DNA of 64,000 bases from Paramarasmius palmivorus. Its lineage: Eukaryota > Basidiomycota > Agaricomycetes > Agaricales > Marasmiaceae. This document shows, in pieces, positions 21,130 to 34,100 of this stretch. The notes beneath the pieces were generated by a model. The model did no database searches and had not been told where the DNA came from. It saw nothing but the letters and a program-made list of their open reading frames with translations. The first letter of the stretch is position 1. Each line of letters opens with the position of its first letter. The stretch lies in contig JAYKXP010000008.1 in assembly GCA_037176845.1 (NCBI GenBank), forward strand, positions 620,001 through 684,000, written 5' to 3'. A program made the translations under genes and the position numbers.

Positions 21130-22835
21130 TCAACATTCGGAAAACGTGCCTTTGGCCCACTCAATAGTGCACTGTACACCCTTGTCTACCAGTCCGTTCA
21201 TTCGCGCGTTAAATGCCATAAGTACCTCCACAGGACATTCCTGTAATTCTCCAAATTCGAGCTTAAAGTCCCATATATCGATGCTCTCATCGATCCTGCG
21301 TCCGTTCCTCGCTTCTATGATGTCCAGCAGAGCAGTTGCTGTGGCTTGGTCGACAGAAGAGTTATCCTCAACCACCCTGATCTCCGCCAAACGAGGAGCC
21401 AACATCCCTTTTGATTTGTCAGGAGATGGTCGGAGGGCGTTGAGCAGTCCGTATATGAAGGTGTCCCGGTCTTTCTTCTCCTCCCAAACACTTAACTCAA
21501 GTCGAGATATACCTGGGCAAAGTTCGAACAGAGCTCGAAGTCCAGCGTCTGAGGTGTAGAAGTAGGGGATATCCAATGATAACTCATTGAGGGGACATTC
21601 GGAGCGGCGCAAGAGGTCCGCAAAGGGCTCAAGGGAAACACTTCCTGATTCGTCGTCAGACCACACCGCTATCTCCAGTGTCTCCAATCGCGGAAGCGTG
21701 AGATGTTCAAGGAAGATGTGAATGTCAATGCCATGGGTATTGAAGGATAGACGTCGCAGAGACGCTACGTTCACCTCGATCTCTGGATCATAATCCGCAT
21801 CGAGGCTGCAAACACCCAAAACCTGAAGGCTGGTACAATGAGCGAGCGTTGCAAGTAAGTCCTCGCACTCGCAAGTGTACGTAATCATGAGGATGGTGAG
21901 TCGGTGGTATGGAATTACGGTAGAATTGTGAAGTATAGTTGTCGCGACCTTGGTGAGTTTTGGTGCTGTGTTTATCATGTCCCAAAACCAGTTGGAGATG
22001 AAGGGGCGGTTTCCGGAGAACACGAGAGAGCGAAGGGAGCGAAAGGAGGAAGGCCTGGTAACCACGGATCTGAATATGTCCATATTCATGGTCAAATGTA
22101 ACTTTTCTATGCGTGAAAAGTGGCGAGACAGCATCTTCGTGACTATCAAACCGACGGAAAAAGTGCCGTGCCTTCCTCTTGGGTCTGCTACGGAGAAGAG
22201 AGCAGTAAGACTCAAGTCCAATGGATATTCCTTCGAGCTGGAGAGATAGTGTCCAAGCAAAGATAGGATATCGACCTTGACTGACACGTCGATTCTGACC
22301 GTAGACCATAGTCGCGGGGAGGAGTTGACGATATGTCTCCAGTGATGGGAAACCTGGGCGAGACTCAGGGTCGGCGCAATATTCGGTTTCGATCTTTGGG
22401 GGGAGATGTCGGGTAGCTTCCCCCCATCTACGCACGGTCCGGCCTATGCTACATGGTGCTTCGCAAGCATTTTTTGATGTTATCAGAAACCGGGAGTGTA
22501 CCCCCAAATCGCAAATAATCTCTTCAGTGTAATACTTCCACTGGTAATCTGCGTATTGGAGCCATCCAGCTGCGGCGTCGCCCGATCCTTTCGAGAAGAG
22601 TTCGCCGTTGCTTCAACAGCTCTGCCAATGCCTCGCTCACACGGTCGATCTCCTTCTCACATCGTTCCAGTTCGAGTAGCTCTTCTCCAAGATACAACAG
22701 TGTCTGGTGTATATCTGTTCGGCGCGGGTTTTGATTCAAGCGTAGTGATTTTTTAGGAACATCTGGGAATCGCTGAACCCGATCGTCCATGATATACTCG
22801 TTGGGGCATTCGCTGCAAAGTAAGACGGGCTCCAT
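21130..22835 (-). CDS. F-box paralogue 1 of tandem array, disrupted near F-box
   Basis: Starts MEPVLLCSECPNEYIMD at 22835. A charged coiled coil (LLELERCEKEIDRVSEALAE) leads into RRLPVEVL, where the F-box begins. The frame is then lost over about 22380-22535, with two indels close together around 22514-22533 (TT/AATAA and AGTGTAA) and a stretch unlike its neighbours. From DISPQRSKPNIAPTLSLAQV onward (about 22400) it is open again as a 385-codon frame ending WAKGTFSEC at 21130. The damaged stretch replaces the second half of the F-box (EEIFAI and what follows). Unlike the other breaks this is not fully explained by single homopolymer errors, so this copy may be a true pseudogene or have an unrecognised intron there. 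Confidence 0.75.
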
Positions 22836-23054
22836 GCTAAGGACTAGGCTTAAGAGATAGCTGAAGATGGGGTAAAAATGACCGACCTGTCTAGTGATAA
22901 ATGAATGTGGTGGTGGTGGGGCAAGAAACGCGACAGGTTTTGTAAGGCATATCTATCACCCCAAGAGTCAGGACGAACGAACCGAATACACATACATCGC
23001 TACATACAAAACGACAGAAATAAGGATACAAACAATAGATCTACACTTTATATA

Positions 23055-24698
23055 TCAACATTCGGGAAACGCGCCTTTGGCCCACTCAACAGTACATCGT
23101 ACACCCTTGTCTGCCAATCCGCTCATCCGCGCGTTAAAACGCCCAAGAACGCTCATAGGACACTCCCATAATTGTCCAAATTCGAGTTTCAAGTCCCATA
23201 CACTAGTTCCATCATCGATCCTGCGTCCGTTCCTCGCTTCTATGATGTCCAGCAGAGCAGTTGCTGTGACCTGGTCGACAGAAGAGTTCTCTTCAACCAC
23301 CCTCATTTCCGCCAAATGAGAAGCCAACATCCCCTTTGATTCGCCGCTAGCAGCAGATGGCGTTCGAAGGGCGTCGAGTAGCTCGTATATGAAGGTGTCC
23401 CGGCCTTTCTTCCCTTGCCAAGTATTCACATGAAGCCGGGAAATACCTGAACAAAGTCCGAATAGGACTTGGAGTTCAATGTTCGAGGTGTAGATGTAGG
23501 GGATATCCAGGGATAAATTACTGAGACGACATTCGGAACGGCGCAAAAGGTCCACCAAGGGTTCGAGGGAAGTACCTCCTAGTTCTTCGCCAGACCACAC
23601 CGTAATCTCCAATGAATCCAATTGCGGTAGTGTGAGGTGTCCGAGGAAGATGGGAATGTCTTCGCCATGGGCATTGACGGAGAGGTGTCGCAGAGACGGG
23701 ATGTTGACATCAATAAGGGAATCTTCTCCAACATTGAGGCTGCGAATATCCAGAGATTGAAGGCTGGTACAATGGCTAAGTGATACGAGTAAGTCATCGC
23801 ACTCGCAAGTGTGCGTGAACCACGAGAGTGGTCAGCTGGTGGTATGGGAATATGGTAGAATTGTGGAGTATGGCTGTAGTGATGTTGGTGAGCTTCGGTG
23901 CGTTGCGTACAACGTCCCAAAACCAGTTTGAGGCGAAGGCGCGGTTTCCGAAGCAAGAGAGGGAGCGAAGTGAACAAAAGGAAGAAGGTCGGATGATCAT
24001 GTACTTGAATATGTCCATCTTCATGGTTAGATTGAGGTTTTCTATACGCGAAAAGTGGCGAGACAGCATCTTCGCGATTGCCATACCAGCATAGAGTGAG
24101 TTGCGTTTTGCCCTCGAGTTCTCCCTGGAGAAGAGCGCGGTGAAATCCAAATCCAACGGATATTCCTTCGAGTTGGAGAGATAGTGTCCGAGCAAGGATA
24201 CCATGTCAACCTTGACTGACACGTCAATTCTGATTGTAGACCATAATCTCGGAGAGGAGTTGACGATATGTCTCCAATGATGGGAGACCTGGGCGAGATT
24301 CAAGGTCGGCGCGATATTCGGTCTCGAGGTATTGGGGGACACGTCGAGGCTGTACTGGGATTCGAAGAGACAATGTATCGCAAATATTTCTTCAAGAACT
24401 TCCACCGGTAATTTGCGTATCGGAGCCATCCAGCTGCGGCGTCGCTCAATCTTGTTGAGAAGAGTTCGCCGTTGCTTCAACAGCTCTGCCAATGCCTCGC
24501 CTACACGTTCTATCTCCTCCTCGCACCGCTCCAGCTCGAGTAACTCTTCTTCAAGATATGATAACGTCTGGTGTACATCCGTTTGGCGTGGGACTTGGTT
24601 CAACCGTAGTAGTTTCTAGGAATATCTGGGAATTGCTGAATCCGAAGGTCCATGATATATTCATTAGGGCATTCGTTGCACAGTAGGACAGGCTCCAT
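23055..24698 (-). CDS. F-box paralogue 2 of tandem array, two frame breaks
   Basis: Starts MEPVLLCNECPNEYIMD at 24698. The TTT at 24613-24615 (AAA in the coding strand) appears one base short, shifting the frame before LLRLNQVPRQTDVHQTLSYL. Then follow the coiled coil (LLELERCEEEIERVGEALAE), the F-box (IRKLPVEVLEEIFAIHCLF, then VSHHWRHIVNSSPRLW) and leucine-rich-like strands. A second shift near 23817 comes from an inserted base not in a homopolymer; it follows VVHAH, and the frame resumes at CECDDLLVSLSHCTSLQSL. The C-terminus is WAKGAFPEC. Predicted SCF substrate receptor, closely related to paralogue 1. Confidence 0.82.
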
Positions 24699-24894
24699 GC
24701 TAAAGACTAGGCTTAAGAGCAGATAGTTGAAGCTAGGGTAATAGCGACCGACCTGTTTACTAAGTTAGCGTGGTGGTGGTAGATGGCAAGAGACGCAGCG
24801 GCTGCTTTTCGTCCAAACGCACTTGAAAGGCATTGGCTAGATCATTGATAATATTCTGTCTAATATACCTGTATTTATATTTACAATAAGATAT

Positions 24895-26534
24895 TCATTC
24901 TGTGCTTGTACTGCTCGCTTCCGAGACAACCTTAGCCCACTGGATATCGCACTTAACACCCTCGTCTGCCATTTTCCTTATCCGACTATCAAACGTTGCA
25001 TCCAGAGAAAAATCCGCTTCGCCAAATATGAAATGGAAATTCCCAACGCTTCCTCCGTGAATCCTCCTCCGCTCGCTTCTTATTTCCAACAGGTCCATCA
25101 ACCCAGATACAAGCTCCTGATTTGCAGAGGATCCTTCCTCATTGATCCTGACCTCTTTGAGGTTAGGACCCACGTTCTGTGAGTCGTCGGAGATCACTCT
25201 ACAGAGGGCAACGAGGAGAGCGTATGTGAAAGTCTCCATGCCCTTTTCTCCTTCCCACGTATTCACTTCGATCGTAGATATCCTTGGACAGCATTCAAGG
25301 ATTTCCAGGAAGTGAGGCGGCCAACGATGAATGTAAGGTATCTCCAGAGTGAGATCATTGAGAGGGCATTGCGAACGGCTCAAAAGGTCGACCAGAGGTT
25401 CGAGGTTAGTTCGTGTCGTATCCCACACAGTGACTTCAAGAGAAACCAACTGTGGACAGGTAAGGTTATCGAACAGGTATGACATGTCGTCGCTGTGGGT
25501 AGTCACGGAGAGCCGTCGTAGAGAAGACATGGTAACATCAGTATCTTCGTCCAACCCACTTTCGACGTTGCGGAGGTCCAGAGTTTGAAGCCTGGAGCAA
25601 TGACTGAGTCTCTCGAGTAGATCTTCGCAATCGCATGTGTTCGTGATGACGAGGCTTGTTAAACGCTGGTATGATACAGCATGGCTGGCCCTAGGAGGAC
25701 GTCGGTCGTGACGCTACATAGTTGCGGTGCGATATGTATGGCATCCCAAAACCAGTTCGTGGATGATTCAAAACTTCCGACGATGGTAAGAGACCGGAGT
25801 GAAGGGAAGGAATACAATGATCTGCGAACGGTCACGTATTTGAAGATGTCTACTTTCATGTCGAGATAAAGTGTTGCGAGTCGGGAAAAGTTTCGCGAAA
25901 GCAGCTTCATGACCTTGACAGCATTCGAGTAGCTGTTACGCTTGGCCACTAGTTTATCTTCGTGTATGAATATGCAGGTGGAAATGAAGGCGAAATCCAA
26001 GGGATGTTCCTTCGAGTTGGTAAGGTAATGCCCCAGCAATGCTTCGATGTCCACCCTCGCCAACAGATCGATTCTGATTGCGGACCACAGGCGTGGAATT
26101 TTTCCGGCGATACTTCTCCAGTGGTACGATACTTGAGAGATATTTAGCGTTGGCGCACTTGCTGGTTTGGATTGGTTGGGGGAAATGTCTAGGGAGTAGT
26201 CTGAGGAGACCATTGTAAAAATTTCCTCGAGAATTTCGACTGGTAACCTGCGAATAGGCGAGAGCCAGCTAGACCGGTACTCTATTCGTTGTGATAGAGC
26301 ACGACGACGCTCGTCTAGCTGCTCCACAGCTTTGCGCAAACGCTCTAATTCTCTATCGCATCGTTCTAGTTCATGTTTCTCCCCTTGAATGTATGAAAGT
26401 GTCTGTTGCGCTGTTGTATGGCGTGGAAGTTGGTTATGGCGTATTTCGTTCTCGTCGACAACAGGAAAGCGTTGAACTTGTGCGTCCAGAACAAACTCGT
26501 TTTTGCACCTGCCGCAAAGTAAAATCCGATCCAT
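24895..26534 (-). CDS. F-box paralogue 3 of tandem array, one frame break
   Basis: Starts MDRILLCGRCKNEFVLD at 26534; an upstream in-frame ATG at 26594 is less likely because all paralogues begin next to the LCxxC motif. The coiled coil is HELERCDRELERLRKAVEQL and the F-box is IRRLPVEILEEIFTMVSS, continuing to VSYHWRSIAGKIPRLW. The frame shifts at GG 25668-25669, where one base is missing between GPAML and RLTSLVITNTCDCEDLLERL. The leucine-rich-like tail continues to 24895. It is more diverged from paralogues 1 and 2 than they are from each other. Confidence 0.82.
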
Positions 26535-26776
26535 TCCGCTAATTGGGATGAGTTGAGAATGCAGACTGGATGAGAAATGAAGTGCTGAGTTCACCTGATG
26601 AACAAGTGGGAGAAGAGAACAAGGGAGCGTTTAAATTCCCAGGGTACACACCCTATTTACTCCTCGGCTAGAGACTGCCACTATCCGTCCGAGTGGCTCT
26701 TTACAGAATTACAGAGGATTGAAAACAATAGTTAATATTTAAGCTATAAAGAACGAGCAGAATACTTATAGAACAC

Positions 26777-28475
26777 TCATGTATCTCTAGTCAGATCTAC
26801 GTATCCTAAGTTGCCCGACCCATCCAGTGCATCCAGTGATAGTAATCCATCAACGTTGCGTCCTTCAACCAATGAAGACCTAGCCCACTTAATATTGCAT
26901 TCGGCGTTCTTGAGTCTCTTCAACCCTTCATCAAACGCGCTCATTACCTCTGCTGGGCATCCCCACATTTCGCCGAACTCGAGGTCAACTAAAGCGGCAT
27001 TTTTGTGGCTTGTCCTTCTTGACTCCAGCATGTCCAGTAATGCAAAAGCAGTGTCAGGATCGACGGAGGACCCTTCCTCGGTCACCTTGAGCGCCGTCAA
27101 ATTGGGAATCAATGTTCCCTGCGAGTTATCTGCTGGTGCTCGAAGTGTATCAAGGAGTCTGTATATGAACGTTTGTGAATCTTCTTTCCCTTCCCATGTG
27201 TTTACTTCGAGTCTAGAGAGACCCGAACACAATGCAAGGAGATCGCGAAGCTCGGCGTCCGAATAGCGGATGTAAGGGATCTCTAATATGAGATCGCTAA
27301 GACGGCACCCTGAACGACGTAAAAGGTCTGTCAAAGGGAAGAGAGGAGTGCCAGCCGTGACATCACTGGTCCACACAGTGATTTCAAGAGAAACCAATCG
27401 GGGTGATGTGAGGTTCTGAAGGAAAGTGGTGATATCCTGGCCCCGAGTGGTGATGGACATATGCCGCAAGGATGGCATAGTGGTCATTAGGGCTTCTTGT
27501 TGTACAGGCGCCATGACTGTGAGGTTGTGAATGTTGAGCGACTGGAGATTGATGCAGCGCCTGAGCACTATGGATAAGCTCATATAATTGCAAGGGCCTG
27601 GCAGTACGAGGGTTGTCAACCGATGATAAGGAACTTTGACATCCAGACGGTCTATCGTTACACTGGTGAGTTTTGGAGCTACAAAGATGGCGTCCCAAAA
27701 CCGGCTACTCGGAGAAATATGATGTTCTCCCGAATGAGAAAAGGAGCGAAGGGAAGGGAAGGAGACCTGTTTATGGAAGGTGAGGTAGCTGAGTAGGTCT
27801 TGGTCCTGCTTTGTGTTGAAACTAAGCTTTTCTATGCGATCAAAGTGATGGAAAAGCGGGCTTATATCACAGAGGGGAATTCTATACGTCGACGTATTGG
27901 TCCTGGGCTTGGTGGACGACCAAGTAAGCTGAATGTCCAATGAACAGTCCTTTGACTTGACGAGATAGTGCTCCAGCAAGGGTCCTATGCGGGCCTTGGT
28001 CGACAGGTCGATTTTTATGGAGGACCACAGCCGTGCGTTCGCATTGATGGTCTGTCTCCAGTGATGAGAGACTTGTCCAAGAATCAATATAGGTGCAAAC
28101 TCTGTCTTTGGTGAAAGACGGCAAATATTGAGGGAAGAGTTGGAGCAGGCAACCTTGAATACCTCCTCGAGGATTTCAACAGGCAGCCGACGGATTGGTG
28201 AAATCCAGCTACGGCGAGACTGGATCCTCGTTGAAAGGCCGTTTCGCTGCCTCTCTAGCTCTTCCATAGCTTCGCGCAGACGAAGAATCTCCCGATCGTA
28301 TCGCTCCAACTCGAGTTCCTTCCCGCTGGAGGTGCACAAGCGTTTGGGCTGATTCCGTATGACATGGTAGTTGGTTCGACCGCAGTTGGTCTTTATGAAC
28401 GACTTGAAATTTTTGGATTCCGGAATCCGGGACAAACTCGTTACAGCACTTGTCGCATAGTAGAATAGGCTTCAT
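26777..28475 (-). CDS. F-box paralogue 4 of tandem array, one frame break
   Basis: Starts MKPILLCDKCCNEFVPD at 28475. One surplus base at TT 28316-28317 (AA in the coding strand) separates AQTLVHLQREG from LELERYDREILRLREAMEEL; beyond it the frame is open for over 500 codons to 26777. The F-box is IRRLPVEILEEVFKVACSN, then VSHHWRQTINANARLW. The leucine-rich-like part includes LTSVTIDRLDV, LQSLNIHNLTV and LVSLEITVWTS. The C-terminus carries an extra ~25 residues after WARSSLVEG that paralogues 1-3 lack. Likely SCF substrate receptor; target unknown. Confidence 0.84.
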
Positions 28476-29135
28476 TGGGCTGTTTGCAGGGCTGAGACGC
28501 ATGTTGATACTGTAAGCAGTTAACTCGCCTCTGCAGGTCGAATCCGATGGCAAGGGTAGGTGTATTTGAAGTCGCAAACTTGGGTGTACATATACGTTCT
28601 GCGTCTAGGGGCAACCTAGGGGATCCAGTTCCCCCTTTCTCTTCCCAGTAGAATCGTCCTTTCCGCAGCGAGCCTTATTTTGTGAATGATTCGTGTAACA
28701 CCGAGAGTTGTCCGTTCCGTGAAGTCTGCGTGGGTTTTCACTGGACTGGAGCTCTGATAAAAATCTCGACGTTGGAAGGAAAATCAAAAGTAACGATTCG
28801 CCAATATACGCACCAATTCAACCATATCGATCACACTCCAAGATCCCCCTGGAAACGCTGCCTATAGCCCCTCGAGCTTCAAAGCTTCAAATCTTCAACG
28901 ATCATGTAAATGTTTGAAGGCTACAGAGTCTTTGGCGCTCAAGCGTGGTTCAACGTTCACACGCAGTTCTTGGTTGTGTGCAACATTGATAAGAACTGAT
29001 ATCTTCGTACGATAAATACAACTATCCTAGCAGGTGACAATGGGTGAGATATCTTTTACCAGCCCAAATGGCTTTCGCCAGCCAGCAGTACATCATAACA
29101 AAACTTGCATTGCAAGATGATATTGTGATACCCCT
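28476..29135. other. spacer inside F-box array
   Basis: About 660 bp, the longest spacer of the array. It contains only a 61-codon open frame without features (28682-28867, plus strand). It holds the promoter of paralogue 4 and the 3' UTR region of paralogue 5. No transposon remnant was recognised. Confidence 0.45.
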
Positions 29136-30834
29136 TCATGCGTCGACGTCCACGGTGAGATTGCGGTGAGATCTATTACTCCGGTCATCAGTTGGCAAAT
29201 TGAGTGGACCGCGTCCCTCAGCAAGTGAAAATTTAGCCCATTTGATGCTACAATTGGTGGCCTTTCCCGCAAATCTCTTCAACCCTTCATTGAACGCGTC
29301 AATTACTTCTGCCGGACATCCCCACAATTCGCCGAATTCGAGGTAGAACGAGGTCGGGTTTTGATTATCTTGGCTTATGCTCCTCGACTCCAACATATCC
29401 AACAGTGAAAAGGCAGTGTCTGGATCGGCACAAGAACCGTCTTCAGTCACCCTAACTTCCGTCAAAGTTTGGGACTAGCACACCCTGCGGTTCAGAGGAA
29501 GGCATACGAAGCATATCGAGAAGCTTATATATGAACGTATCCGAACCTTCCATATCGTTCCAGGCGTTTATCTCGAGCCTAGAAAGGTGAGAGCAACACA
29601 CAAGGAGATCGTGAAGGTCGGCGTCAGAATAAAGGATGTAAGGTATTTCCAATGTAAGGTCGCTGAGGCGGCACTCTGTCTGCTGCAAGAATTCGACCAC
29701 AGGTCGGAGGGAAGTTGATGATGTATCCCACAGCGTGATTTCAAGAGAAACCAGTCGCGGCAATATGAGATGCTGGAGGAAGATCGTGATGTCCCGGCTA
29801 CGGCTGACGACGGAAACATGACGCAGGGATGCTATGTTCGATACATGAACGCCTTCCATGGGTAATCCAACGACGAGATTGTGAACTTTAAGCGACTGAA
29901 GGTTATTACAATGAACGAGTGCTTCGAAGTATGCGCAGGCAATCGCATTTTTCGGTGAACAAGAGGGTGGTCAATTGATGATAGGGGAATCTTGTAATAG
30001 GCTAAAAGGACGTCCGTTGTGATGTTGTTGAGTTTCGGTGATGCCGCATGAATGGCACTCCAAAAACTGTCGCGCTGGGCGGTATAATGTCCAAAATGCG
30101 AGAATGAGCGAAGAGAAGGAAAGGAAACTTCCTCGCTAGTAACGTTCCTAAGTACGTCTTCCATGGAGCTGATGTTCAACTTCTCTATGCGAGAAAAGTG
30201 TCGGTAAAGGGGGTTTATATCCCCAGGGGATTGATCTCAGTCGCCACATGTCCCTTCGTCTGGAGCGGGTGAAGGTGAGATCGACATCTAACAGACAATC
30301 GCTTGACTTCAGAAGGTAGTGGTCCAATAGAGCTCCTATGTTGACTCTGGTCGACAGGTCTATTGTGAGGGAGCACCACATCCGTGGACTTGTATTGACC
30401 ACCTGTCTCCAGTGATAGCAGACCTGCCCGAGATTCATTGTTGGTGCGATATTTGGTTTAGATGAGTGAGGGATGATGTTGAGGGAGCCACTAGATTGGG
30501 AGAGGCATATCCCAAATATCTCTTCGAGAATTTCGACTGGTACCCTGCGTATTGGTGAAAGCCAGCTGTGGCGAAGCTTCATCCTCGCCGCAAGAGCACG
30601 TCGCTGCTTTTCGAGCTGTGACGCTACTCGGTACAAACGAATAATCTCCTGATCGTATCGCTCTAATTCGAGTCCTTCCGCCTCGAGATAGGCAAGGGTC
30701 TGTTGATATTCTACGTTGTATGGTGCCTGGTTGGTCCGTAAAAGGTCTTCGTGTACGATTGGAAACCCTTGAACTTTGGGACTCAGGATGAATTGGTTGT
30801 GACAATTGTCGCATAGTGAAACGGGGTCCATCAT
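29136..30834 (-). CDS. F-box paralogue 5 of tandem array, several frame breaks
   Basis: Starts MMDPVSLCDNCHNQFIL at 30834. The coiled coil is LELERYDQEIIRLYRVASQL and the F-box is IRRVPVEILEEIFGICLSQ, continuing to VCYHWRQVVNTSPRMW. Breaks: GGGG 30226-30229 (one surplus), two shifts between about 29955 and 29990 (joining YHQLTTLLFTEKCDC to CAYFEALVHCNNLQSL), and AAA 29464-29466 (one surplus, before LTEVRVTEDGSC). The tail ends WAKFSLAEGRG plus a short extension, similar to paralogue 4. With four or more breaks it is the most damaged copy besides paralogue 1, so true decay is possible. Confidence 0.78.
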
Positions 30835-31143
30835 TGCCCTAATCGCAGGCCATTAAATTGAAAATGAAGCATAAAGACAGATAGCTCACCTGCGCATCTG
30901 TGAACAGTGTCCTCAAGGAAACAAAAGGGTACTTAACGAAAGAGTTCGAGGCTCAGGCTGGAATTGCAAAGAAGCGGCAGCCGGCACGCGGACCCGCGTT
31001 TTTCAACCATGCCATCATCGACCTACATTGACCTATGTACAGATCTAATCTGCAATGGCACAGAATCCAAACATACAAGAGACCGATGCAAATCCTCGAT
31101 AGCGAATGGAACAACTAAAATACACTTATGCAGAGCACAACTA
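30835..31143. other. intergenic, F-box array / PIK1
   Basis: About 310 bp between the start of F-box paralogue 5 and the stop of PIK1, both on the minus strand. It marks the boundary between the accessory array and the housekeeping block. No coding signal was recognised. Confidence 0.5.
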
Positions 31144-34100
31144 TTATAAAATGGACTGCGAATAGTATTGATACTGTAGGCGATTCTTTAGCGGACAGAT
31201 ATAGGTGACGATAAAATTGCACACACCGAGTCGTAAAGCCGCGTCCAATGTGATCCCAAAGACGAATAGATGAGACGATCTACCAGATCACCGACTAATG
31301 AATGCGTTAAGGCAGGCTGGAAGCGGTCTCGTAATTGAGCGGCTGTTTGCTCCCCGAAAGCGGCAAAGCAAGGAAGAGTGGAATCTTTTTGCATCAACTC
31401 CACAAGCGCTGCAAAGGACTGCATCAGCTATTATGTCAAGGCAAGGAGGTGTTGCGACTCACTAATGATTCTATCGCAATGTTTTCTTGCAGCTTCGAAT
31501 CCTTCTCGGAAAAGTTGTTTGAACTCCAGGAAGGAGGCACTATCCACTCCGCCAAGAACTTCAACGTATTCAGGAGGTAGCTTGAACGGAGCTGCCTCAA
31601 ATCTGATATTCCCCGGGGTATTGGAAAGCATAAATCCAAAGTCAATATGTATGAGGTGCCCATCCCTGTCCAAGAGAATGTTTCCGTTGTGACGATCCTT
31701 AATCTGCAATAAGTATGTCACGACGGAATAGCCTGATGAATGGAGTTTAGAGGATGCCTAGATTTGAGTGCTACTGGCGTACCTGCTAATGACTTCGCAA
31801 AATTCCGTCTAGCACGAGCAAATTTGGCAGAGGACGGGTCTCCGTATGTCTAGCGTGTGATCAATTTTCAAGAAAAGGAATGTTCTCCCTTCCAGTACTC
31901 ACGTTTTTAAAGTGGTCAAGTAAGTGACATGCCCCAACCTGCCCTCTGTGAGCCTCCTAGCGTATTCCGCCTTCTTGATTGAATGTATTGATACTGCATC
32001 GGTAATGGTTTCTACCAGTCCTGACGAGCCTCCGGTGATGAGTATACGGAAGCTAAACGTAGAGATTAGTCTAACGGTAGCCGTTGAAATACGACAAACA
32101 ACTCACTGTCGAACCCAGCACTGACAGCTCTCTTCCTCCCATATTTGCTGGAATTCCCTAATGAGCTGTACCGCCAACTGTTCCTGCCGGAGATCTCCCT
32201 CCAGTTTGACAATCACAGACACGCAATCCCAGTTCGCCAAATGACCGTAGGGAGACCCATGCCGTATCCGACTCTGGTCAAAACGTCAGTCAAGTTTACA
32301 TGCTCTTTTCTTTCGACTCGCCTTCTTTGTTGCCCACGATTCACTAAATACCATTGCGGAAGGATCCGCCTTACTCAGCTCTTTCCGAATAATACTCTCA
32401 TCCTCCGCTGTCTTCAAACCCCCACTCATGTCACCCACACGGATGCTGTTCTCTCCATCCCGCGTCTCTTTCATCCTCGCCATCCGCTCCTCCTCCAACG
32501 CCAGCATTTCTTGCATGATTCGGTCACGTATGGCAGCAGCCTCCGCCGGTTGTAAGCGCATCCTACTGGCCATTGGTTTCCCGAGATCCTGTGATCCAGA
32601 AGGGTTCGGGGACGAATATTTGGAAGGATCATTTGAGCTAATTAACCAGCTCGAGCCAGGTATCCAGCTTAATGCGCCGGAGGATTGTGCCTCTGGAGAT
32701 GCCAATGTTGGATCCCTTGAGAGATTCGCGTTAAGCTGTGCAAGCATGATTGCAGCTGTTCGCATCCGCTCAGAATATTCGTCCAGAGAAATGGTTTCGT
32801 GGTATATTGGGTTAGGACTATCATGCTGTGGGGCTGGCGAAGAACGAGCAGACTCTGGTATAGAGGGAGTTAAGCGTCCATTAGAACCTTCGAGATCTAC
32901 ATTAGGCGTGCTTGGCATAGATGAAGGTCGGGACCAGGCGGCCATGTCGAGATCCTTATTCTTCGGGGCAGGCGGAAGAACGATAGACTCGGAAAGGTCG
33001 ATGGGTTGCGAACGAAGAGATTGATCAGGGCCGTAGAGTTGCTCGACAAGATCCATCTCTTCTTCTTCAAAATCGGCAAGTATTAAGCTACCTGTGCTCG
33101 GTGTTGCAGGCGTGATGACTAGTGTTTTGTCAATGGAAGTAGGCCTGTCTTCGATAGTTACGTCGACATCGTTGACAGCATCAGCATTTCGACTTTGCTG
33201 TAATGGTGTTGGAACAAAGGTACTGAAGGGGTTCGTGTCGCGAGAGGTCCCTTTATGTTCTTCCTCTCTAACTACAATCTTCTTCAATACGTCTTTGTTA
33301 CTTCGTTTCTGGGGATCGAAATCGAGGTCGTCGCTGAACCACCTCAATGTAGAGGAGATAGGGTGCCTTTCGGCAGAGTTCAGCACTACGCTCTCGCCAG
33401 GTGGTATTCTGACAATCCTATGATGGGGCTGGGTTGTATGAGACGATTGTGGGGTATCAGAAGACGTACACCACATAGGCATACAAATCTTGTACAGGGA
33501 AATTAGACCATGACTATGATTAACGGTCGAGACGCGTACCTCGGCGGGCAACTTTATGGTTTAAAGACGTGAGTTCTGCTCGGAGTGCACTGACACGCGC
33601 AGGACGTGGTACAACAAGCAACCGGTTTGCAATGTTTTCTAGGGTGAGATGAATTGCACCTGGTAAAGAACAGAATCAGTTTGATGTGTATCTCTATCCA
33701 TTGAAATGATCACCTCAGAACGACAGTAGTGACTCTTCAATAGGTGAATCTGAGGATTGCAGGTCGTACGTTTGTAGTAAATTGTCCGCGTAGTTCTGCG
33801 ACGACATTCTCGCAATCGAAGGTCGTGCTGAAGGTATGGAGGGCGAGGACTGGTAAGGTGTTGTGATGAACGGGCTCATGATCAAGTTGCCTAAGGGATC
33901 TTCGAGTTGCGAGAACGGCGGATATTTTGGAGATGTAGCGGAAGTGCGGGAGCAGTTTGCGAAGGCCCGATTGTACTGCGACGCCTCATTGGGCGTTGAG
34001 GTTGGTCGGGGGCTTCTTGCGAGACAACCTTGACCATCTTCAGCAGATTTTGGGTCGGTTTCCTCATCTTCCTGTGCTTCGTCAATGCCTCCTGGCGATC

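Larger units (their letters stand above)
21130..30834 (-). repeat. tandem array of five paralogous CxxC/coiled-coil/F-box genes
   Basis: Five head-to-tail paralogues on the minus strand: 21130-22835, 23055-24698, 24895-26534, 26777-28475 and 29136-30834, with spacers of 219, 196, 242 and 660 bp. The two at the left are the most alike; nearly identical stretches such as ALLDIIEARNGRR and ELLKQRRTLL occur in both. The other three are progressively more different. All share the same order: LCxxCxNEF start, coiled coil, F-box, leucine-rich-like tail, and a WAK/WAR C-terminus. This is local gene duplication with divergence. Confidence 0.9.

Noticed and set aside
32428..33024. 198-codon plus-strand open frame inside PIK1
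   Set aside because: Exactly antisense to the Ser/Pro-rich middle of PIK1, no family signature, low-complexity mirror of the coding strand.
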